In this document: positions 27,708 to 37,482 of the stretch, piece after piece
How positions within the stretch are numbered: the first letter of the stretch is position 1
How the letters are laid out: each line of letters begins with the position of its first letter
From: a bacterium
GTDB taxonomy: Bacteria; Bacillota; Clostridia; Lachnospirales; Lachnospiraceae
Reading direction: 5' to 3'
DNA length: 58,867 nucleotides
Assembly (NCBI GenBank): GCA_030524675.1
Contig: JAUNGE010000017.1
Location: 1 to 58,867 of the forward strand
Notes under the pieces: generated by a model
Database searches by the model: none
Told to the model about the DNA's origin: nothing
What the model saw: only the letters and a program-made list of their open reading frames with translations
Translations under genes and position numbers: made by a program

Positions 27708-28286
27708 TTACAGTTCTCCTGCCAAAATCTCGTCCAGACTGCGTTTTGGCACATGGTGCACCTGATTTTCGTCTCTCCAGTACTTCACATTGCCGTCTTT
27801 GGGCATTGGTTCAATCTCAACCTGCTCCTTCACCACGCCAAGAGCAATCACCATACTGACACTATAGCGCTCCTTGTCAATTCCAAGACTCTCCATCAGC
27901 TTTTCCCTCTTTACATTCATCAGGAAACAGCCACCATATCCCATCTCTGTCGCCCCCAGGAAGATGCTCTGCGCTGCAATTCCCTCATCCACGCTCAAAT
28001 TTGCCTGTATAGTCTTATCGCGCAGCATAATAATGTATCCTGTCGGCCGCTCCTCCTCCACTGGCCCATCCCAGTCTGTCAGGTATCCCGCCCATGCCAA
28101 GCAGTCATACACTTTTTTGTTGTTTTCTGGCCCACACACTGTCACATACTTCAAATACTGCTTATTTCCGCCGCATGGAGACAGTCTCGCCAGGTCCACC
28201 AGAGTGCGCAGCTCCTCTTTTGTCATCGCTTTCTTCCCGTCAAATCTTCTGTAAGAACGGCTCTTCTTTACCAAATCATATATCAT
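27708..28286 (-). CDS. nitroreductase-family flavoprotein
   Basis: A 192-residue FMN-dependent oxidoreductase. It starts MIYDLVKKSRSYRRFDGKK, the FMN-phosphate-binding Arg/Ser pattern. LVDLARLSPCGGNKQYLKY and the later EGIAAQSIFLGATEMGYGGC are standard nitroreductase blocks. The ATG at 28286 has GGAG at good distance; the open frame upstream overlaps the PBP gene and is not used. It is the last gene of the minus-strand block that starts at ruvA. Confidence 0.88.
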   Translation of the reverse strand: MIYDLVKKSRSYRRFDGKKAMTKEELRTLVDLARLSPCGGNKQYLKYVTVCGPENNKKVYDCLAWAGYLTDWDGPVEEERPTGYIIMLRDKTIQANLSVDEGIAAQSIFLGATEMGYGGCFLMNVKREKLMESLGIDKERYSVSMVIALGVVKEQVEIEPMPKDGNVKYWRDENQVHHVPKRSLDEILAGEL

Positions 28287-28332
28287 ATTTTTTCTTCTCC
28301 TTCTTTGCAGTCCCTGTTTTTCTTCTTGTATC

Positions 28333-29820
28333 TTACTCTTCACTTTCCTGCTGTGAAAAATACACATCCATCACTTTTCTGGCAACCGGCGCTGCTGCCT
28401 TTCCGCCGTTTCCTCCCTCTTCCACAATCACGCAGACCGCGATTTTCGGGCTTTCTGCTGGTGCAAATCCAGTAAACCAAGCATGCGTCTCTTTTCCTGT
28501 CTCAAACTCTGCCGAACCAGTCTTTCCGGCCGCCGTGTAGGAAGCATCCCGCAGCGCCGAGCCAGTTCCTTCTGTCACCACATGCCGCATCAACTCTGCC
28601 ATTTTTTCTGCCTCCTGCGCACTCATCAGGCTTCCATATGCGGACGGCATAAACTTTTTCACCTGCTGCCCTGCTGCCGTCTCCACTCGGTCAATCAGAT
28701 ATGGCTTCATCAGCGTGCCGCCGTTGGCAATCGCTGCTGTTATCATCAGGTTGTGTATCGGCGTTATCTGCGTCATGCCCTGCCCAATGGAAGTCTGAAG
28801 GACCTCCCATGTATCTGCTCCCGTATTCATAGAAAACGTGCTCTTGTTGTAGGGAAGGGAGATGGGCAACGCAGTATTAAACAAAAGAGCATCTGCCAAC
28901 TGATGAAATTTTCCAGCATCCAGAGATAATCCCATCTTTGCGAACGCACCATTGCAAGAATTGGCAAAACTGCCTGTAAAATCCACCTGTCCATGTGCCT
29001 CTTTATGATAACACTGAATGGTATACTCCGCTTCCTGCAGCAAGCCGCCGCAGTCATACTGAAATGCCTCATACGTGTCCGGATTTTCCCGCATGTATTC
29101 AAGCGCTGTCAGAATCTTAAAGGTGGAACCAGGCGGATACAGCCCCTGCGTCGCACGATTTAAGAGCTGGCCGGATGTGTTTGTCTCTGCCACGATATCT
29201 TCCCAGTCTGCCGCAATGGTATTTGGATTGAAATCGGGCTTTGACACCATCGCCAGAATCTTTCCGGTATCTGGCTCCATCGCAATGACAGCGCCCCTTC
29301 TGTCTCCCAGTGCATCATATGCGGCCTGCTGCATCTCTACATTCAGAGTCGTGACAATGTCATCTCCTGTATTCTTCTGCCCTGTCAGTTCATGATACAC
29401 CTGCTCCAACAGATTGACATGTGAGGAAAGCATATAAAAATTTCCCAGCGCTTCCAGACCTGTTTTCCCCTTTCCCGTATATCCTGCAACATGAGAAAAC
29501 AGCGTTCCATAAGGATATTCGCGCTGCTCGCTGCCATCTTCCGACACATTGGTTCTCGCAATCACTTCATATCCACTTCCAAAAATCTTTCCGCGCACAA
29601 TCCGGTCCGAAAAACTATCCAGTCTGGCATTGTATGCATTGTTGATGACATCATCTTTTTTGACTGTCAGAAAAACCGCAAAATACAGCACCAGCGCGAT
29701 AAACAGTCCCACAAAGAAATAGGTCAAAATCAAGATATTTTGGTCCGCTTTCCGATTAGGATTTTCCTTTCCTTTTTCTCTGCCTTTCTCCCCACCTTTA
29801 TCTTTATTCCTGATTCCCAT
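28333..29820 (-). CDS. class B penicillin-binding protein (peptidoglycan transpeptidase)
   Basis: A 495-residue D,D-transpeptidase that cross-links peptidoglycan outside the membrane. A charged cytoplasmic tail and one membrane span (ILILTYFFVGLFIALVLYFA) lead to a short pedestal and the transpeptidase domain. Its motifs are SxxK in PPGSTFKILTALEY, SxN in SFANSCNGAFAKMG, and KTG in AAGKTGSAEFETGKE. The pedestal is shorter than in FtsI/PBP2 and resembles B. subtilis PbpA-like or SpoVD-minus types. The ATG at 29820 has GAGGAAG six bases upstream and overlaps the end of the SEDS gene by 17 bp, so the two make a coupled polymerase/cross-linker pair. Confidence 0.92.
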   Translation of the reverse strand: MGIRNKDKGGEKGREKGKENPNRKADQNILILTYFFVGLFIALVLYFAVFLTVKKDDVINNAYNARLDSFSDRIVRGKIFGSGYEVIARTNVSEDGSEQREYPYGTLFSHVAGYTGKGKTGLEALGNFYMLSSHVNLLEQVYHELTGQKNTGDDIVTTLNVEMQQAAYDALGDRRGAVIAMEPDTGKILAMVSKPDFNPNTIAADWEDIVAETNTSGQLLNRATQGLYPPGSTFKILTALEYMRENPDTYEAFQYDCGGLLQEAEYTIQCYHKEAHGQVDFTGSFANSCNGAFAKMGLSLDAGKFHQLADALLFNTALPISLPYNKSTFSMNTGADTWEVLQTSIGQGMTQITPIHNLMITAAIANGGTLMKPYLIDRVETAAGQQVKKFMPSAYGSLMSAQEAEKMAELMRHVVTEGTGSALRDASYTAAGKTGSAEFETGKETHAWFTGFAPAESPKIAVCVIVEEGGNGGKAAAPVARKVMDVYFSQQESEE

Positions 29821-31117
29821 ATTCTTCTTCCTCATTTCGCTTTAAAATATACAAGCCCTGTATCACTTGGAATAAAATAAATGTACTCAGAATCGAACTT
29901 CCCCCGTAACTGATAAACGGCAGTGTGACTCCCGTGGACGGGATAAACTTTGTCACACCTCCTACAGTGAGAAAGACCTGTATAATATACTCCACACCGA
30001 GTCCAAACGCAATCAGTTTATAAAACATTGCCTGCATCTGGCATGCCACCATCACCAACTGCAAAAAACATCCCAGACAAATCAAAATCAGGCATAGTGC
30101 AAACAGGCCGCCAAGCTCTTCTGAGATGGCAGCAAAGGCAAAATCTTTCTCCACAACTGGAATCTTTTTCGGCATACCCTGATAAAGCCCCATGCCAAAC
30201 CATCCTCCGGTTCCGATGGCAAACAGTGACTGTGTGATCTGATACCCTGTATTGTCAATATCCGCCCAGGGATTTTGCCATGCACTGACACGGACCCGCA
30301 CATGGGAGAACAGCTTGTACGCCACTCCTGCCGCCGCTGTCCCAAGTGCCATGCCCGCAAGAAGGTAATCCAGACGGTTGGTCGCCACAAACAGCATGCA
30401 CAGATATGTCACAAAGAAAATCAATGCACCTCCCAAATCCCTGGATAAGACCAAAATCAATACATGGAGCGCCGCCATCACCGTCGTGATGCAGACCTGC
30501 CGAAAAGAAGTTGAGTGGTAAAACATGGTTGCCACAAAAAAGACAAAACTGATTTTTACAAACTCAGACGGCTGGAATGTAATCCCTTTTATCTGAATCG
30601 AGAGCTGTGCGCCGTACGTACTGCCGCCCGCTACGAGCACCATGGACAGAAGCGCCACGCCTAAAACTCCGTAAACCCATGGAATTTTTGAGAGCTGCCA
30701 CACTCTGTCCAGCACACAAGGAATGACCCAAGTGACAAGAGCTGACGCCACAATGATAATGAACTGGCGGATGGCCTTATCCAGACTCAGGCGCGTTAAT
30801 ATAATCAGGCCAACGCAGAGCATCAGACACATATTGTTGACTAAAACCCTGGAGACATTGCGATAAAATACGCGGTACAGATAAATGTAGAGCAGAAAAA
30901 ATGCCACCTGAGCCAGATAAAAATACAGTACCAGAATTTTCTCTGTCTTCAGATACAAAATCAGGTATGCCAACGCCTGAAGCGCAAACATCGCACGAAT
31001 CTGCCCTGCACATGCTTTGTGTTTTTCTTCTATTTCCTGATAGCGAAAATAAGAAAAATTATAATATGTGTACACCGCGATAAAAAGAATCAACAGATAC
31101 TTCGAGCTGTCTACCAA
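29804..31117 (-). CDS. SEDS-family peptidoglycan glycosyltransferase (FtsW/RodA/SpoVE)
   Basis: A 437-residue multispanning membrane enzyme that polymerises lipid II. Family segments are ITFQPSEFVKISFVFFVA, GTGGWFGMGLYQGMPKKIPV, DFAFAAISEELGG and GVTLPFISYGGSS near the C-terminus. About ten hydrophobic spans are seen. The start is read as TTG at 31117, 23 bp after the U32 gene, with GGGTGAGAG some 16 bases upstream, so it may be weakly translated. It is paired with the class B PBP downstream. It cannot be told whether it serves elongation, division or the spore cortex. Confidence 0.9.
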   Translation of the reverse strand: MVDSSKYLLILFIAVYTYYNFSYFRYQEIEEKHKACAGQIRAMFALQALAYLILYLKTEKILVLYFYLAQVAFFLLYIYLYRVFYRNVSRVLVNNMCLMLCVGLIILTRLSLDKAIRQFIIIVASALVTWVIPCVLDRVWQLSKIPWVYGVLGVALLSMVLVAGGSTYGAQLSIQIKGITFQPSEFVKISFVFFVATMFYHSTSFRQVCITTVMAALHVLILVLSRDLGGALIFFVTYLCMLFVATNRLDYLLAGMALGTAAAGVAYKLFSHVRVRVSAWQNPWADIDNTGYQITQSLFAIGTGGWFGMGLYQGMPKKIPVVEKDFAFAAISEELGGLFALCLILICLGCFLQLVMVACQMQAMFYKLIAFGLGVEYIIQVFLTVGGVTKFIPSTGVTLPFISYGGSSILSTFILFQVIQGLYILKRNEEEEYGNQE

Positions 31118-31140
31118 TAAATTTAACGTACTCTCACCCC

Positions 31141-33420
31141 TTACTCTACTCCGCGCTTGAAATGTCCTCTTGTATAGTCTTCCACTGGTTCCTCCACCAC
31201 TTTCCGGCGGATAAATGCATCCGCAAATGCCGCCGTAATGCGTTTTATCTCCTCTCTTGTCTCCACACTAAACTGCAGGCGAACTGCCCTCACCCTCAGT
31301 TTTTCTGCCGTTCTGCTCTGTCCCAGCAGAGAGAGCGGGCTGGTATTATAAATTGTATTATAGCAGAAGGCACAGTGGTTTTTCACCGGAAACTCCTTTC
31401 CGATTCTGTCCTTTATCACCAGTCTTTCTGGTTTTCTGGTACATCCCTTTGTCGTTTTTACAATGCATTGCGCCGAGACCATCACAGGGAGACGCCCATA
31501 GACAATCCACTCACTGCCCTCACAGCCTCTTCTTTGCAATTCTTTTTGGTTCAACTCAACCGGCAGCGTATCCTCGGAAAATCCCATCGCCTGATAGACC
31601 TCTCTCGCCTGCGTGCTCCAGGTGTACAGGTTATGGTCCGCCACAACCGGCAGTTCCCATCCTTTCTCCTTGAGATACCCCAGCTCTTCCAAAGAACCAG
31701 CTAACATTCCGTCAAAGCCTGCTGTTTTTATCATCCCCCACTTTGTATCCAGAAAATCTCCGGCTTCTTTTCTGAAAATCTGGGGCAATGCCAAATAACA
31801 TGCTTTCCCCCTCTTATGACACTCTGTCACATACTGTGCAAACCGCTCTGCAGGCACACTGTCCACAGCCAGATAAATCCTGGAAACCGCCTCTTCCTCC
31901 AGCACCACAGAAAATCCCTCGATTTCCTCCAGGAGGACTGACAGACGCAGCTCTCTCTGTACTTTCGCATCTCCATCGCCTGCTGCGGTCGTTTCTGCCG
32001 CTCCTGCGTCTTCTGGTCCTGTCTTTTCCTGCTCTATTTTTTCCTGCTCTGTTTTTTCGTCTTTTTCTTTTTCGTCCTCTGTTTTCCTTCTATATCTGGA
32101 TAGAATCGCTTCCTCCAGCTTTTCCATTCCCAGACGCCGCAGCCCATTCAGCGCCTGCATGGGAAGAAAACTCTTTTCATCTGTCTCCACATGCAGATTT
32201 TCCCAGAAGAACACCGAATTTCCTGTTTTCTGCATCTGTGTCCGAATCCGGTCCGCAGTCAAAGGCTGATTCTTTGCAGCCTGCACCATATCTCCATACA
32301 CAGTGACTGCGACTGTTTCATTCTCTAAAGGCAAACTCTTTTCCAGTGTCAAAGCCAAGGGTTCTCCTTCCCTGACCGTGACAGTCCCAGAGATTCCAAT
32401 CTGACTCTGCTTTTCTACATAGGTCTTATCCAAAAAATCAAACAGTTTCTGATTCGTCTCTCGAAATGCTGGCTTTTCTTTCAGAGTAATCATATCTCTG
32501 CCATTGTGCTGGCGGTAATACCCCTCGGTCTGTCCGCCACGGTCAAACAAGTCCAGCAGCTCCCTTCTGTCTGCTGCCTCCACATGGTACTTTTCTTTTC
32601 CGTCTTTATAATATGCATCCACATATTTGCGGTACATCCGCACCACGCCCGCCGTATAGCGCGGACTCTTCATACGTCCCTCAATTTTCAAAGAGTAAAT
32701 ACCTGCCTCTATCAGCTCTGGCAGAATATCGAGCACACATAAATCTTTCGGGCTGAGAATATATTTCTCATCCTTCTTATTTAAGGTTTTCCCATTCTCT
32801 TTCACTTCATACGGTAGACGGCATGGCTGCGCACAGCGCCCCCTGTTTCCGCTCCGTCCTCCAATCAAGCTGCTTAAAAGGCACTGTCCAGAATAACAGT
32901 AGCACAATGCCCCATGGACGAAACTTTCAATCTCCAGTTCAGGAAGCTCTCTGTGAATTTCTCTTATTTCTTCCAAGGAAAGTTCTCTAGCCGTCACCAC
33001 GCGCCAGGCTCCCATTCCCGCCAGCAGCTTCGCGCCCTGCACGCCGGTTATTGTCATCTGTGTGCTGGCATGTACAGGAAGGTCCAAAAAACACTCACGA
33101 ATTTTGAAAAAAGCGCCCAAATCCTGCACAATCACAGCATCCAGCCCTCTTTTGTAAAACGGCAGAAGATAGGAATACAACTCCTCAAGCTCCGTCTCTT
33201 TCATCAATGTATTGACTGTCATATAAAGCTTTACCTGATGCAGATGGGCATAATCAATCGCCCTCAGCATAGTCTCTTCGTCCAGATTATTCGCAAAAGC
33301 CCTGGCACCAAACCGGCTGCCGCCGATATAGACAGCATCTGCCCCTGCCTCGATGGCGGCCGTCATGCTCTCATAGGAACCTGCCGGCGCCAAAATTTCT
33401 GTTTTCTGTGTCTGTTTCAT
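31141..33420 (-). CDS. U32-family peptidase / RNA-modification-type protein
   Basis: A 759-residue member of the U32 (collagenase-like) family, several of which are now known to help hydroxylate RNA. It starts with KTEILAPAGSYESMTAAIEA and GADAVYIGGSRFGARAFANN. The Cys-rich signature is near residue 170: ALCYCYSGQCLLSSLIGGR and GRCAQPCRLPYEV. A domain of the DUF3656 type follows and more Cys near residue 675 (NHCAFCYNTIYNTSPLSLLG). A highly charged Lys/Glu insert (about 445-480) separates two halves. ZapA and U32 genes often stand side by side in Clostridia. Confidence 0.88.
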   Translation of the reverse strand: MKQTQKTEILAPAGSYESMTAAIEAGADAVYIGGSRFGARAFANNLDEETMLRAIDYAHLHQVKLYMTVNTLMKETELEELYSYLLPFYKRGLDAVIVQDLGAFFKIRECFLDLPVHASTQMTITGVQGAKLLAGMGAWRVVTARELSLEEIREIHRELPELEIESFVHGALCYCYSGQCLLSSLIGGRSGNRGRCAQPCRLPYEVKENGKTLNKKDEKYILSPKDLCVLDILPELIEAGIYSLKIEGRMKSPRYTAGVVRMYRKYVDAYYKDGKEKYHVEAADRRELLDLFDRGGQTEGYYRQHNGRDMITLKEKPAFRETNQKLFDFLDKTYVEKQSQIGISGTVTVREGEPLALTLEKSLPLENETVAVTVYGDMVQAAKNQPLTADRIRTQMQKTGNSVFFWENLHVETDEKSFLPMQALNGLRRLGMEKLEEAILSRYRRKTEDEKEKDEKTEQEKIEQEKTGPEDAGAAETTAAGDGDAKVQRELRLSVLLEEIEGFSVVLEEEAVSRIYLAVDSVPAERFAQYVTECHKRGKACYLALPQIFRKEAGDFLDTKWGMIKTAGFDGMLAGSLEELGYLKEKGWELPVVADHNLYTWSTQAREVYQAMGFSEDTLPVELNQKELQRRGCEGSEWIVYGRLPVMVSAQCIVKTTKGCTRKPERLVIKDRIGKEFPVKNHCAFCYNTIYNTSPLSLLGQSRTAEKLRVRAVRLQFSVETREEIKRITAAFADAFIRRKVVEEPVEDYTRGHFKRGVE

Positions 33421-33479
33421 AATATATCGTAGTCTTTCCTTCCTGCGTTCCGCTCACGCTGCAGAGATTGGATACCCTA

Positions 33480-35198
33480 TCAGCGCTTCTTATAAAATCC
33501 GGTATTCCTGGCAGCAGAAATGGCCTTCTCCGTCGCTAATTTTGCTCTCAGCTCCTGAATCTCTTTCTGCGCATTTGCCAGTTTTTCTCTGTCCCCCTTC
33601 TGCTCCTCGGTAAGCTGCAAAAGCTCTTTCAGTTTCTTCTCAAGAGAATCTGCCTTTCCCTTCATCTCTTCATACTGTGCATTCATCTCTGACAAATCTG
33701 TCTTTGCCTGCGCTTTTACAGCTTCTACTTCGCTCTGCGCACTCTTCTGAACCTCTTCCAGTTTCATCTGTGCCTGTTCTTTTGCCTGCTCTATATCTTT
33801 TTGAGACTGCACACGAAGAAATTCTGCATCAACAGCAGCCTTTTCTTCTGCTTCTTTCTTTTCTGCCTCTGCCTGCTGTTTGACCGCATCTATCTGTGCC
33901 TGCATCTGCGCTTTCAAAGTTTCCAACTCTTCTTTTGCCTGTGCGCGCACCTCGGTCACCTGCTTTTCTGTATCATTCTTCCATTTTTCTTCTTTTTCAC
34001 TCAATTCTGTCTGCAGCAGCTCAATCTCAAAATCCGATTCTTCTTTTGTTGTATTCCATTTTTCCAAAAGTTTTTCTTCCGCAGCTTTCCGTGCTTTTTC
34101 TTCTTCTGCCTTCATGGCGGCAAACTGCTCTTCATATTCTGTTCTCGCAGTACGCAGTTTTTCCTCATACTCAGCCTTCAAAGCAGCAATCTGTTCCTCA
34201 TTCTCTGTCTTTGTGGCAGCGATTGCCTCCTCACTCTCCGCTTTTGCAGCAGCAAGCTGCTCCTCATATTTTGTCTTTGCAGCAGTGATTGCCTCCGCCT
34301 TTTCTACATCGGCGGCTTCCAGTGCCGCCTGTTTCTCCGCTTTCACTGCTTCTATATCTTCCTGCATCTTAATTCTAAATTCCGTAGTCTCCCGCTCTGC
34401 CTCTTCTCTCAGACTTTCCAGTTCCTGCTGTACCCTTTGCAGTTCCTGAAGCAGTTTTTCCTTCTCTTCGTTTGCAGCAGCCTGTCTTTCTACTCTCGCC
34501 GCCTCCATCTGCTCCTGCACCTGCGCTTTGAACTCTCTGGTCTCTCTTTCTGCCTCAGCGAGCAAAGCATCTTTCTGATTCTGTACCTCCGCGAGCTTTT
34601 CATTTGCTTCTGCCAGTTTTCTCTGCAGATCTTCTATCTTCTCTTCGGCTTCTCTCTGAGAGGATGCCTGCAATTCTTCTGCCTGACGCAGTTTTCTCTC
34701 CGCCTCGGCTTCTCTTTTTTCCGCTTCCTCCGTGTTGGCACGTATCTGTGCACGTGCTTCCATCGCGGCCTGCTCTGCACCCTTTACTTTCGTCTCAAAA
34801 TGAAGCCGTCTCTTTCTCTCTTCTTCCAATTCTTTCTGTGCTGTCTCACTCTGTGCGCGCAACACAGACACCTTCTGCCCGCTCTCCTCCTGCTTTACCT
34901 GCAGAGTCACCAACTCATGTTTCAGACTGTAAATTTGTTTTTCCCACTCTGCATTCTGTTTTTTTATTCCATCGAGCTGATCAAATACCTTAAAATAATC
35001 ATCTGCCACATTCAGCTGAAGCATCAAGGTCTGATACTCCGGACTCATTCTGGTAAATCCAGTCTGCGCCCGCATTGCCGCAATCTTGTCATTGACATAA
35101 CTGGCTACTTTCTGGATATACGCCTCTTCCTCCTGGCCTCCCAAAGTATAAATCCTGCCGTCAATACATACTTCCGTATAATTCTTTGTATCACTCAT
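33480..35198 (-). CDS. ZapA-like division protein with a very long coiled-coil tail
   Basis: The first 95 residues or so match ZapA, the small protein that bundles FtsZ at midcell: YTEVCIDGRIYTLGGQEEE, YIQKVASYVNDKIAAMRAQ and LMLQLNVADDYFKVFDQL. ZapA normally ends there; this protein continues for about 470 residues of Glu/Ala/Lys-rich coiled coil with tandem near-repeats such as EEQIAALKAEYEEKL. The ATG at 35198 is chosen because AGGAG precedes it and the ZapA domain begins there; the frame is open to 35285 inside ruvB. It lies between ruvB and the U32 gene. Confidence 0.85.
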   Translation of the reverse strand: MSDTKNYTEVCIDGRIYTLGGQEEEAYIQKVASYVNDKIAAMRAQTGFTRMSPEYQTLMLQLNVADDYFKVFDQLDGIKKQNAEWEKQIYSLKHELVTLQVKQEESGQKVSVLRAQSETAQKELEEERKRRLHFETKVKGAEQAAMEARAQIRANTEEAEKREAEAERKLRQAEELQASSQREAEEKIEDLQRKLAEANEKLAEVQNQKDALLAEAERETREFKAQVQEQMEAARVERQAAANEEKEKLLQELQRVQQELESLREEAERETTEFRIKMQEDIEAVKAEKQAALEAADVEKAEAITAAKTKYEEQLAAAKAESEEAIAATKTENEEQIAALKAEYEEKLRTARTEYEEQFAAMKAEEEKARKAAEEKLLEKWNTTKEESDFEIELLQTELSEKEEKWKNDTEKQVTEVRAQAKEELETLKAQMQAQIDAVKQQAEAEKKEAEEKAAVDAEFLRVQSQKDIEQAKEQAQMKLEEVQKSAQSEVEAVKAQAKTDLSEMNAQYEEMKGKADSLEKKLKELLQLTEEQKGDREKLANAQKEIQELRAKLATEKAISAARNTGFYKKR

Positions 35199-35253
35199 AA
35201 TCTGCTGTCTCCTGTTCATGAACGGATAGTTACAATCTGCCTGAGTCTGCCCT

Positions 35254-36249
35254 CTACGGGTGCAGTCCCATATGGCGATATGCATGCTCTGTGACTACTC
35301 TTCCTCTCGGTGTCCGGTTCAAAAATCCCTGCATCAGAAGATATGGCTCATACACATCCTCCAGTGTGCCTGCATCCTCCCCAATGGAAGCTGCCAGCGT
35401 GTCCAGCCCTACCGGACCACCCGAAAACTTCTGTATAATTGTCAGAAGAATATTTCTGTCATTCTGGTCCAGCCCCAGCTTATCCACCTCCAGAATATCC
35501 AATGCAAAATCCGCCACTTCTTTTGTGATCACACCGTCATATTTCACCTGCGCAAAATCTCTCACTCTCTTTAACAGACGGTTTGCCAGTCTCGGCGTCC
35601 CTCTCGACCTGCGGGCAATCTCTGATGCGCCGCTCTCCTCAATCTCCACATCCAGGACTTTGGCAGAACGCATCACTATCTTCTGCAGCTCTTCCGGTGT
35701 ATAGAAATCCATTCTCTGCACCACTCCAAAACGGTCCCTCAACGGTGCCGTCAACAGCCCTGCCCTGGTGGTCGCCCCTACCAGAGTAAACCTTGGAAGC
35801 TCCAATCGGATGGACCTCGCAGAAGAATCCTTCCCCAACATAATATCAATCGCAAAATCTTCCATTGCCGGATAGAGGACTTCCTCCACCTGCCTATTTA
35901 GGCGGTGAATCTCATCGACAAACAGCACATCGCCTTCCTGCAGGCCATTCAAAATCGCAGCAATCTCTCCTGGTTTTTCAATCGCCGGACCGGAAGTCAC
36001 TTTCATATTGACTCCCATCTCATTGGCAATAATACCGCAGAGCGTCGTCTTTCCCAGTCCAGGCGGCCCATAAAATAAAATATGGTCCAGAGATTCGTTC
36101 CTGGCTTTTGCCGCCTCTATAAAAATTTTGAGATTTTCCTTTATCTTTTCCTGGCCGATATAATCCTTCAAATACTGCGGCCTCAGACTGCTTTCTATCT
36201 TCTTGTCTTCTTCTGTTATATCTGTTGTAATCACTCTTCTCTGTGCCAT
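35254..36249 (-). CDS. ruvB: Holliday junction branch migration DNA helicase RuvB
   Basis: RuvB is the hexameric ATPase that drives branch migration with Ruv[21 protein letters not shown] opens the protein, Walker [10 protein letters not shown] is at 61-69, Walker B DEIH at 112-115, and the sensor region is [20 protein letters not shown]. The C-terminal winged helix ends with [20 protein letters not shown]. Length 331 is normal. It lies 224 bp after ruvA, with its own promoter in that gap. ruvC is not in the window. Confidence 0.97.
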   Translation of the reverse strand: MAQRRVITTDITEEDKKIESSLRPQYLKDYIGQEKIKENLKIFIEAAKARNESLDHILFYGPPGLGKTTLCGIIANEMGVNMKVTSGPAIEKPGEIAAILNGLQEGDVLFVDEIHRLNRQVEEVLYPAMEDFAIDIMLGKDSSARSIRLELPRFTLVGATTRAGLLTAPLRDRFGVVQRMDFYTPEELQKIVMRSAKVLDVEIEESGASEIARRSRGTPRLANRLLKRVRDFAQVKYDGVITKEVADFALDILEVDKLGLDQNDRNILLTIIQKFSGGPVGLDTLAASIGEDAGTLEDVYEPYLLMQGFLNRTPRGRVVTEHAYRHMGLHP

Positions 36250-36290
36250 ATCCTACCGTCTCATTTCTTTTTATTGATAACTTATGTATG

Positions 36291-36319
36291 ATTGTCTCAT
36301 TTTTTCGGCAGAGATGCAA
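36291..36319 (-). promoter_or_regulatory. possible promoter for ruvB
   Basis: TTGCAT (36314-36319) and GACAAT (36291-36296) with a 17-bp spacer on the minus strand, in the 224-bp gap between ruvA and ruvB. The -10 has one unfavourable first base. Confidence 0.4.
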
Positions 36320-36473
36320 CCTTTCTTATCAAAAGATTTTTATACAATTTCTTACATAAACCTTAAGATAGCATCCGCTGCGCGGCCTCCCGCAAACTTC
36401 CTGCATCTTATCATTCGCTCATGAATTCTATGGGATATTGTGGGAAAAATGAAGGCATCTCTCGGCATATTCG

Positions 36474-37085
36474 TCAAAATAAATGCCGGAGCGATTTCTT
36501 TAAAATCTCCTCGGCTGTGCTCTCCGGCACCACTTCCACCTGTTTCACTGCTCTGGATGCCTCTGCCGTGCTGTATCCCAGTGCCACCAGCGCCTCAATC
36601 GCTTCTCTCGCCGCAGTTCCCACTGCTGCCATGCCGGACGGATATGTCTCCTGTGTCACTTCCGGCGGCGATAAAATTTCATTCGGGTCAATCTTATCTT
36701 TCAGCTCCAAAATCACTCTCTGTGCTGTCTTTGCCCCTACACCTGGCGCTTTGGCAATCGCTTTTGCATCTGAAGTAAAAATCGCGAGGCGCAGCGCATC
36801 CGGACTAAGTGCAGACAGAATACCCAAAGCCGCCTTGGGTCCGATTCCGCTGACCCCTAAAAGTTTCTGAAACATAAACAGGTCCTGACGGCTCAAAAAA
36901 CCGTACAGCGCCACGCCATCCTCCCTCACCTGAAAATAAGTAAATACCTTCACTTCATTTCCCACAGCAGGCAGCATTTCTATCAGAGAGAGCGGCACCC
37001 GAATTTCATATCCTATCCCATGATTTTCCACTGTGATTATATCATCAAAAATTTCCGTTAATTCTCCTTTTATATATGAAATCAT
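36474..37085 (-). CDS. ruvA: Holliday junction branch migration protein RuvA
   Basis: RuvA binds the four-way junction and recruits RuvB. The OB-fold domain starts MISYIKGELTEIFDDIITVE; helix-hairpin-helix motifs are at FQKLLGVSGIGPKAALGILS and AIAKAPGVGAKTAQRVILE; the C-terminal RuvB-binding domain follows (EAIEALVALGYSTAEASRAV). The start at 37085 matches the family start, with GGAGGAG 13 bases upstream. An excellent promoter at 37238-37266 would give a leader of about 145 nt. Confidence 0.96.
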   Translation of the reverse strand: MISYIKGELTEIFDDIITVENHGIGYEIRVPLSLIEMLPAVGNEVKVFTYFQVREDGVALYGFLSRQDLFMFQKLLGVSGIGPKAALGILSALSPDALRLAIFTSDAKAIAKAPGVGAKTAQRVILELKDKIDPNEILSPPEVTQETYPSGMAAVGTAAREAIEALVALGYSTAEASRAVKQVEVVPESTAEEILKKSLRHLF

Positions 37086-37237
37086 CCGTTTTAATAACTC
37101 CTCCTGTCGGCTCTCTGTTTTTCTCTGCAGCTGACACAGCATGTCCTCCGAATATGCTGCGCCTCGCCGGATTCTACTGCCTGGATTTCTGTGATAAGCA
37201 CACAAACCAGAAGCGCAGATATGTCATATCTACCGTC

Positions 37238-37266
37238 ATTATATCATATCCATTTCTGTATTTCAA
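37238..37266 (-). promoter_or_regulatory. sigma-A promoter for ruvA
   Basis: TTGAAA (37261-37266) and a consensus TATAAT (37238-37243) separated by 17 bp, with TG one base before the -10 (extended form). It is divergent from the promoter at 37298-37326. Confidence 0.8.
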
Positions 37267-37297
37267 GGAAAGGCGAACAAATATTCTGTTTTATTGC

Positions 37298-37326
37298 TTG
37301 ACTTCTTCTCTTTCATCACCTATACT
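37298..37326 (+). promoter_or_regulatory. sigma-A promoter for the RNase H-like gene
   Basis: TTGACT (37298-37303) and TATACT (37321-37326), 17 bp apart. The leader would be about 150 nt. It contains a perfect CATTTTTC/GAAAAATG hairpin (37442-37460) shortly before the ribosome site. Confidence 0.75.
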
Positions 37327-37482
37327 GACAATAGCCCTTTTCCATCTGCAATCGGCTTTCATGTATATTTTCATACATACGATACCAGATTGTTCTGCAC
37401 TGCGTGCTCTCACAATCTTTCAAAAACATTCATAATTCGCTCATTTTTCTCCGAAAAATGGCTGCTTATTCAGGAGGACACC

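Noticed and set aside
33801-35294. 497-codon plus-strand frame rich in Phe/Cys/Leu opposite the ZapA gene
   Set aside because: It is the antisense of the Glu/Lys/Ala-rich coiled coil, with no ribosome site; long antisense frames are expected from such codon use.
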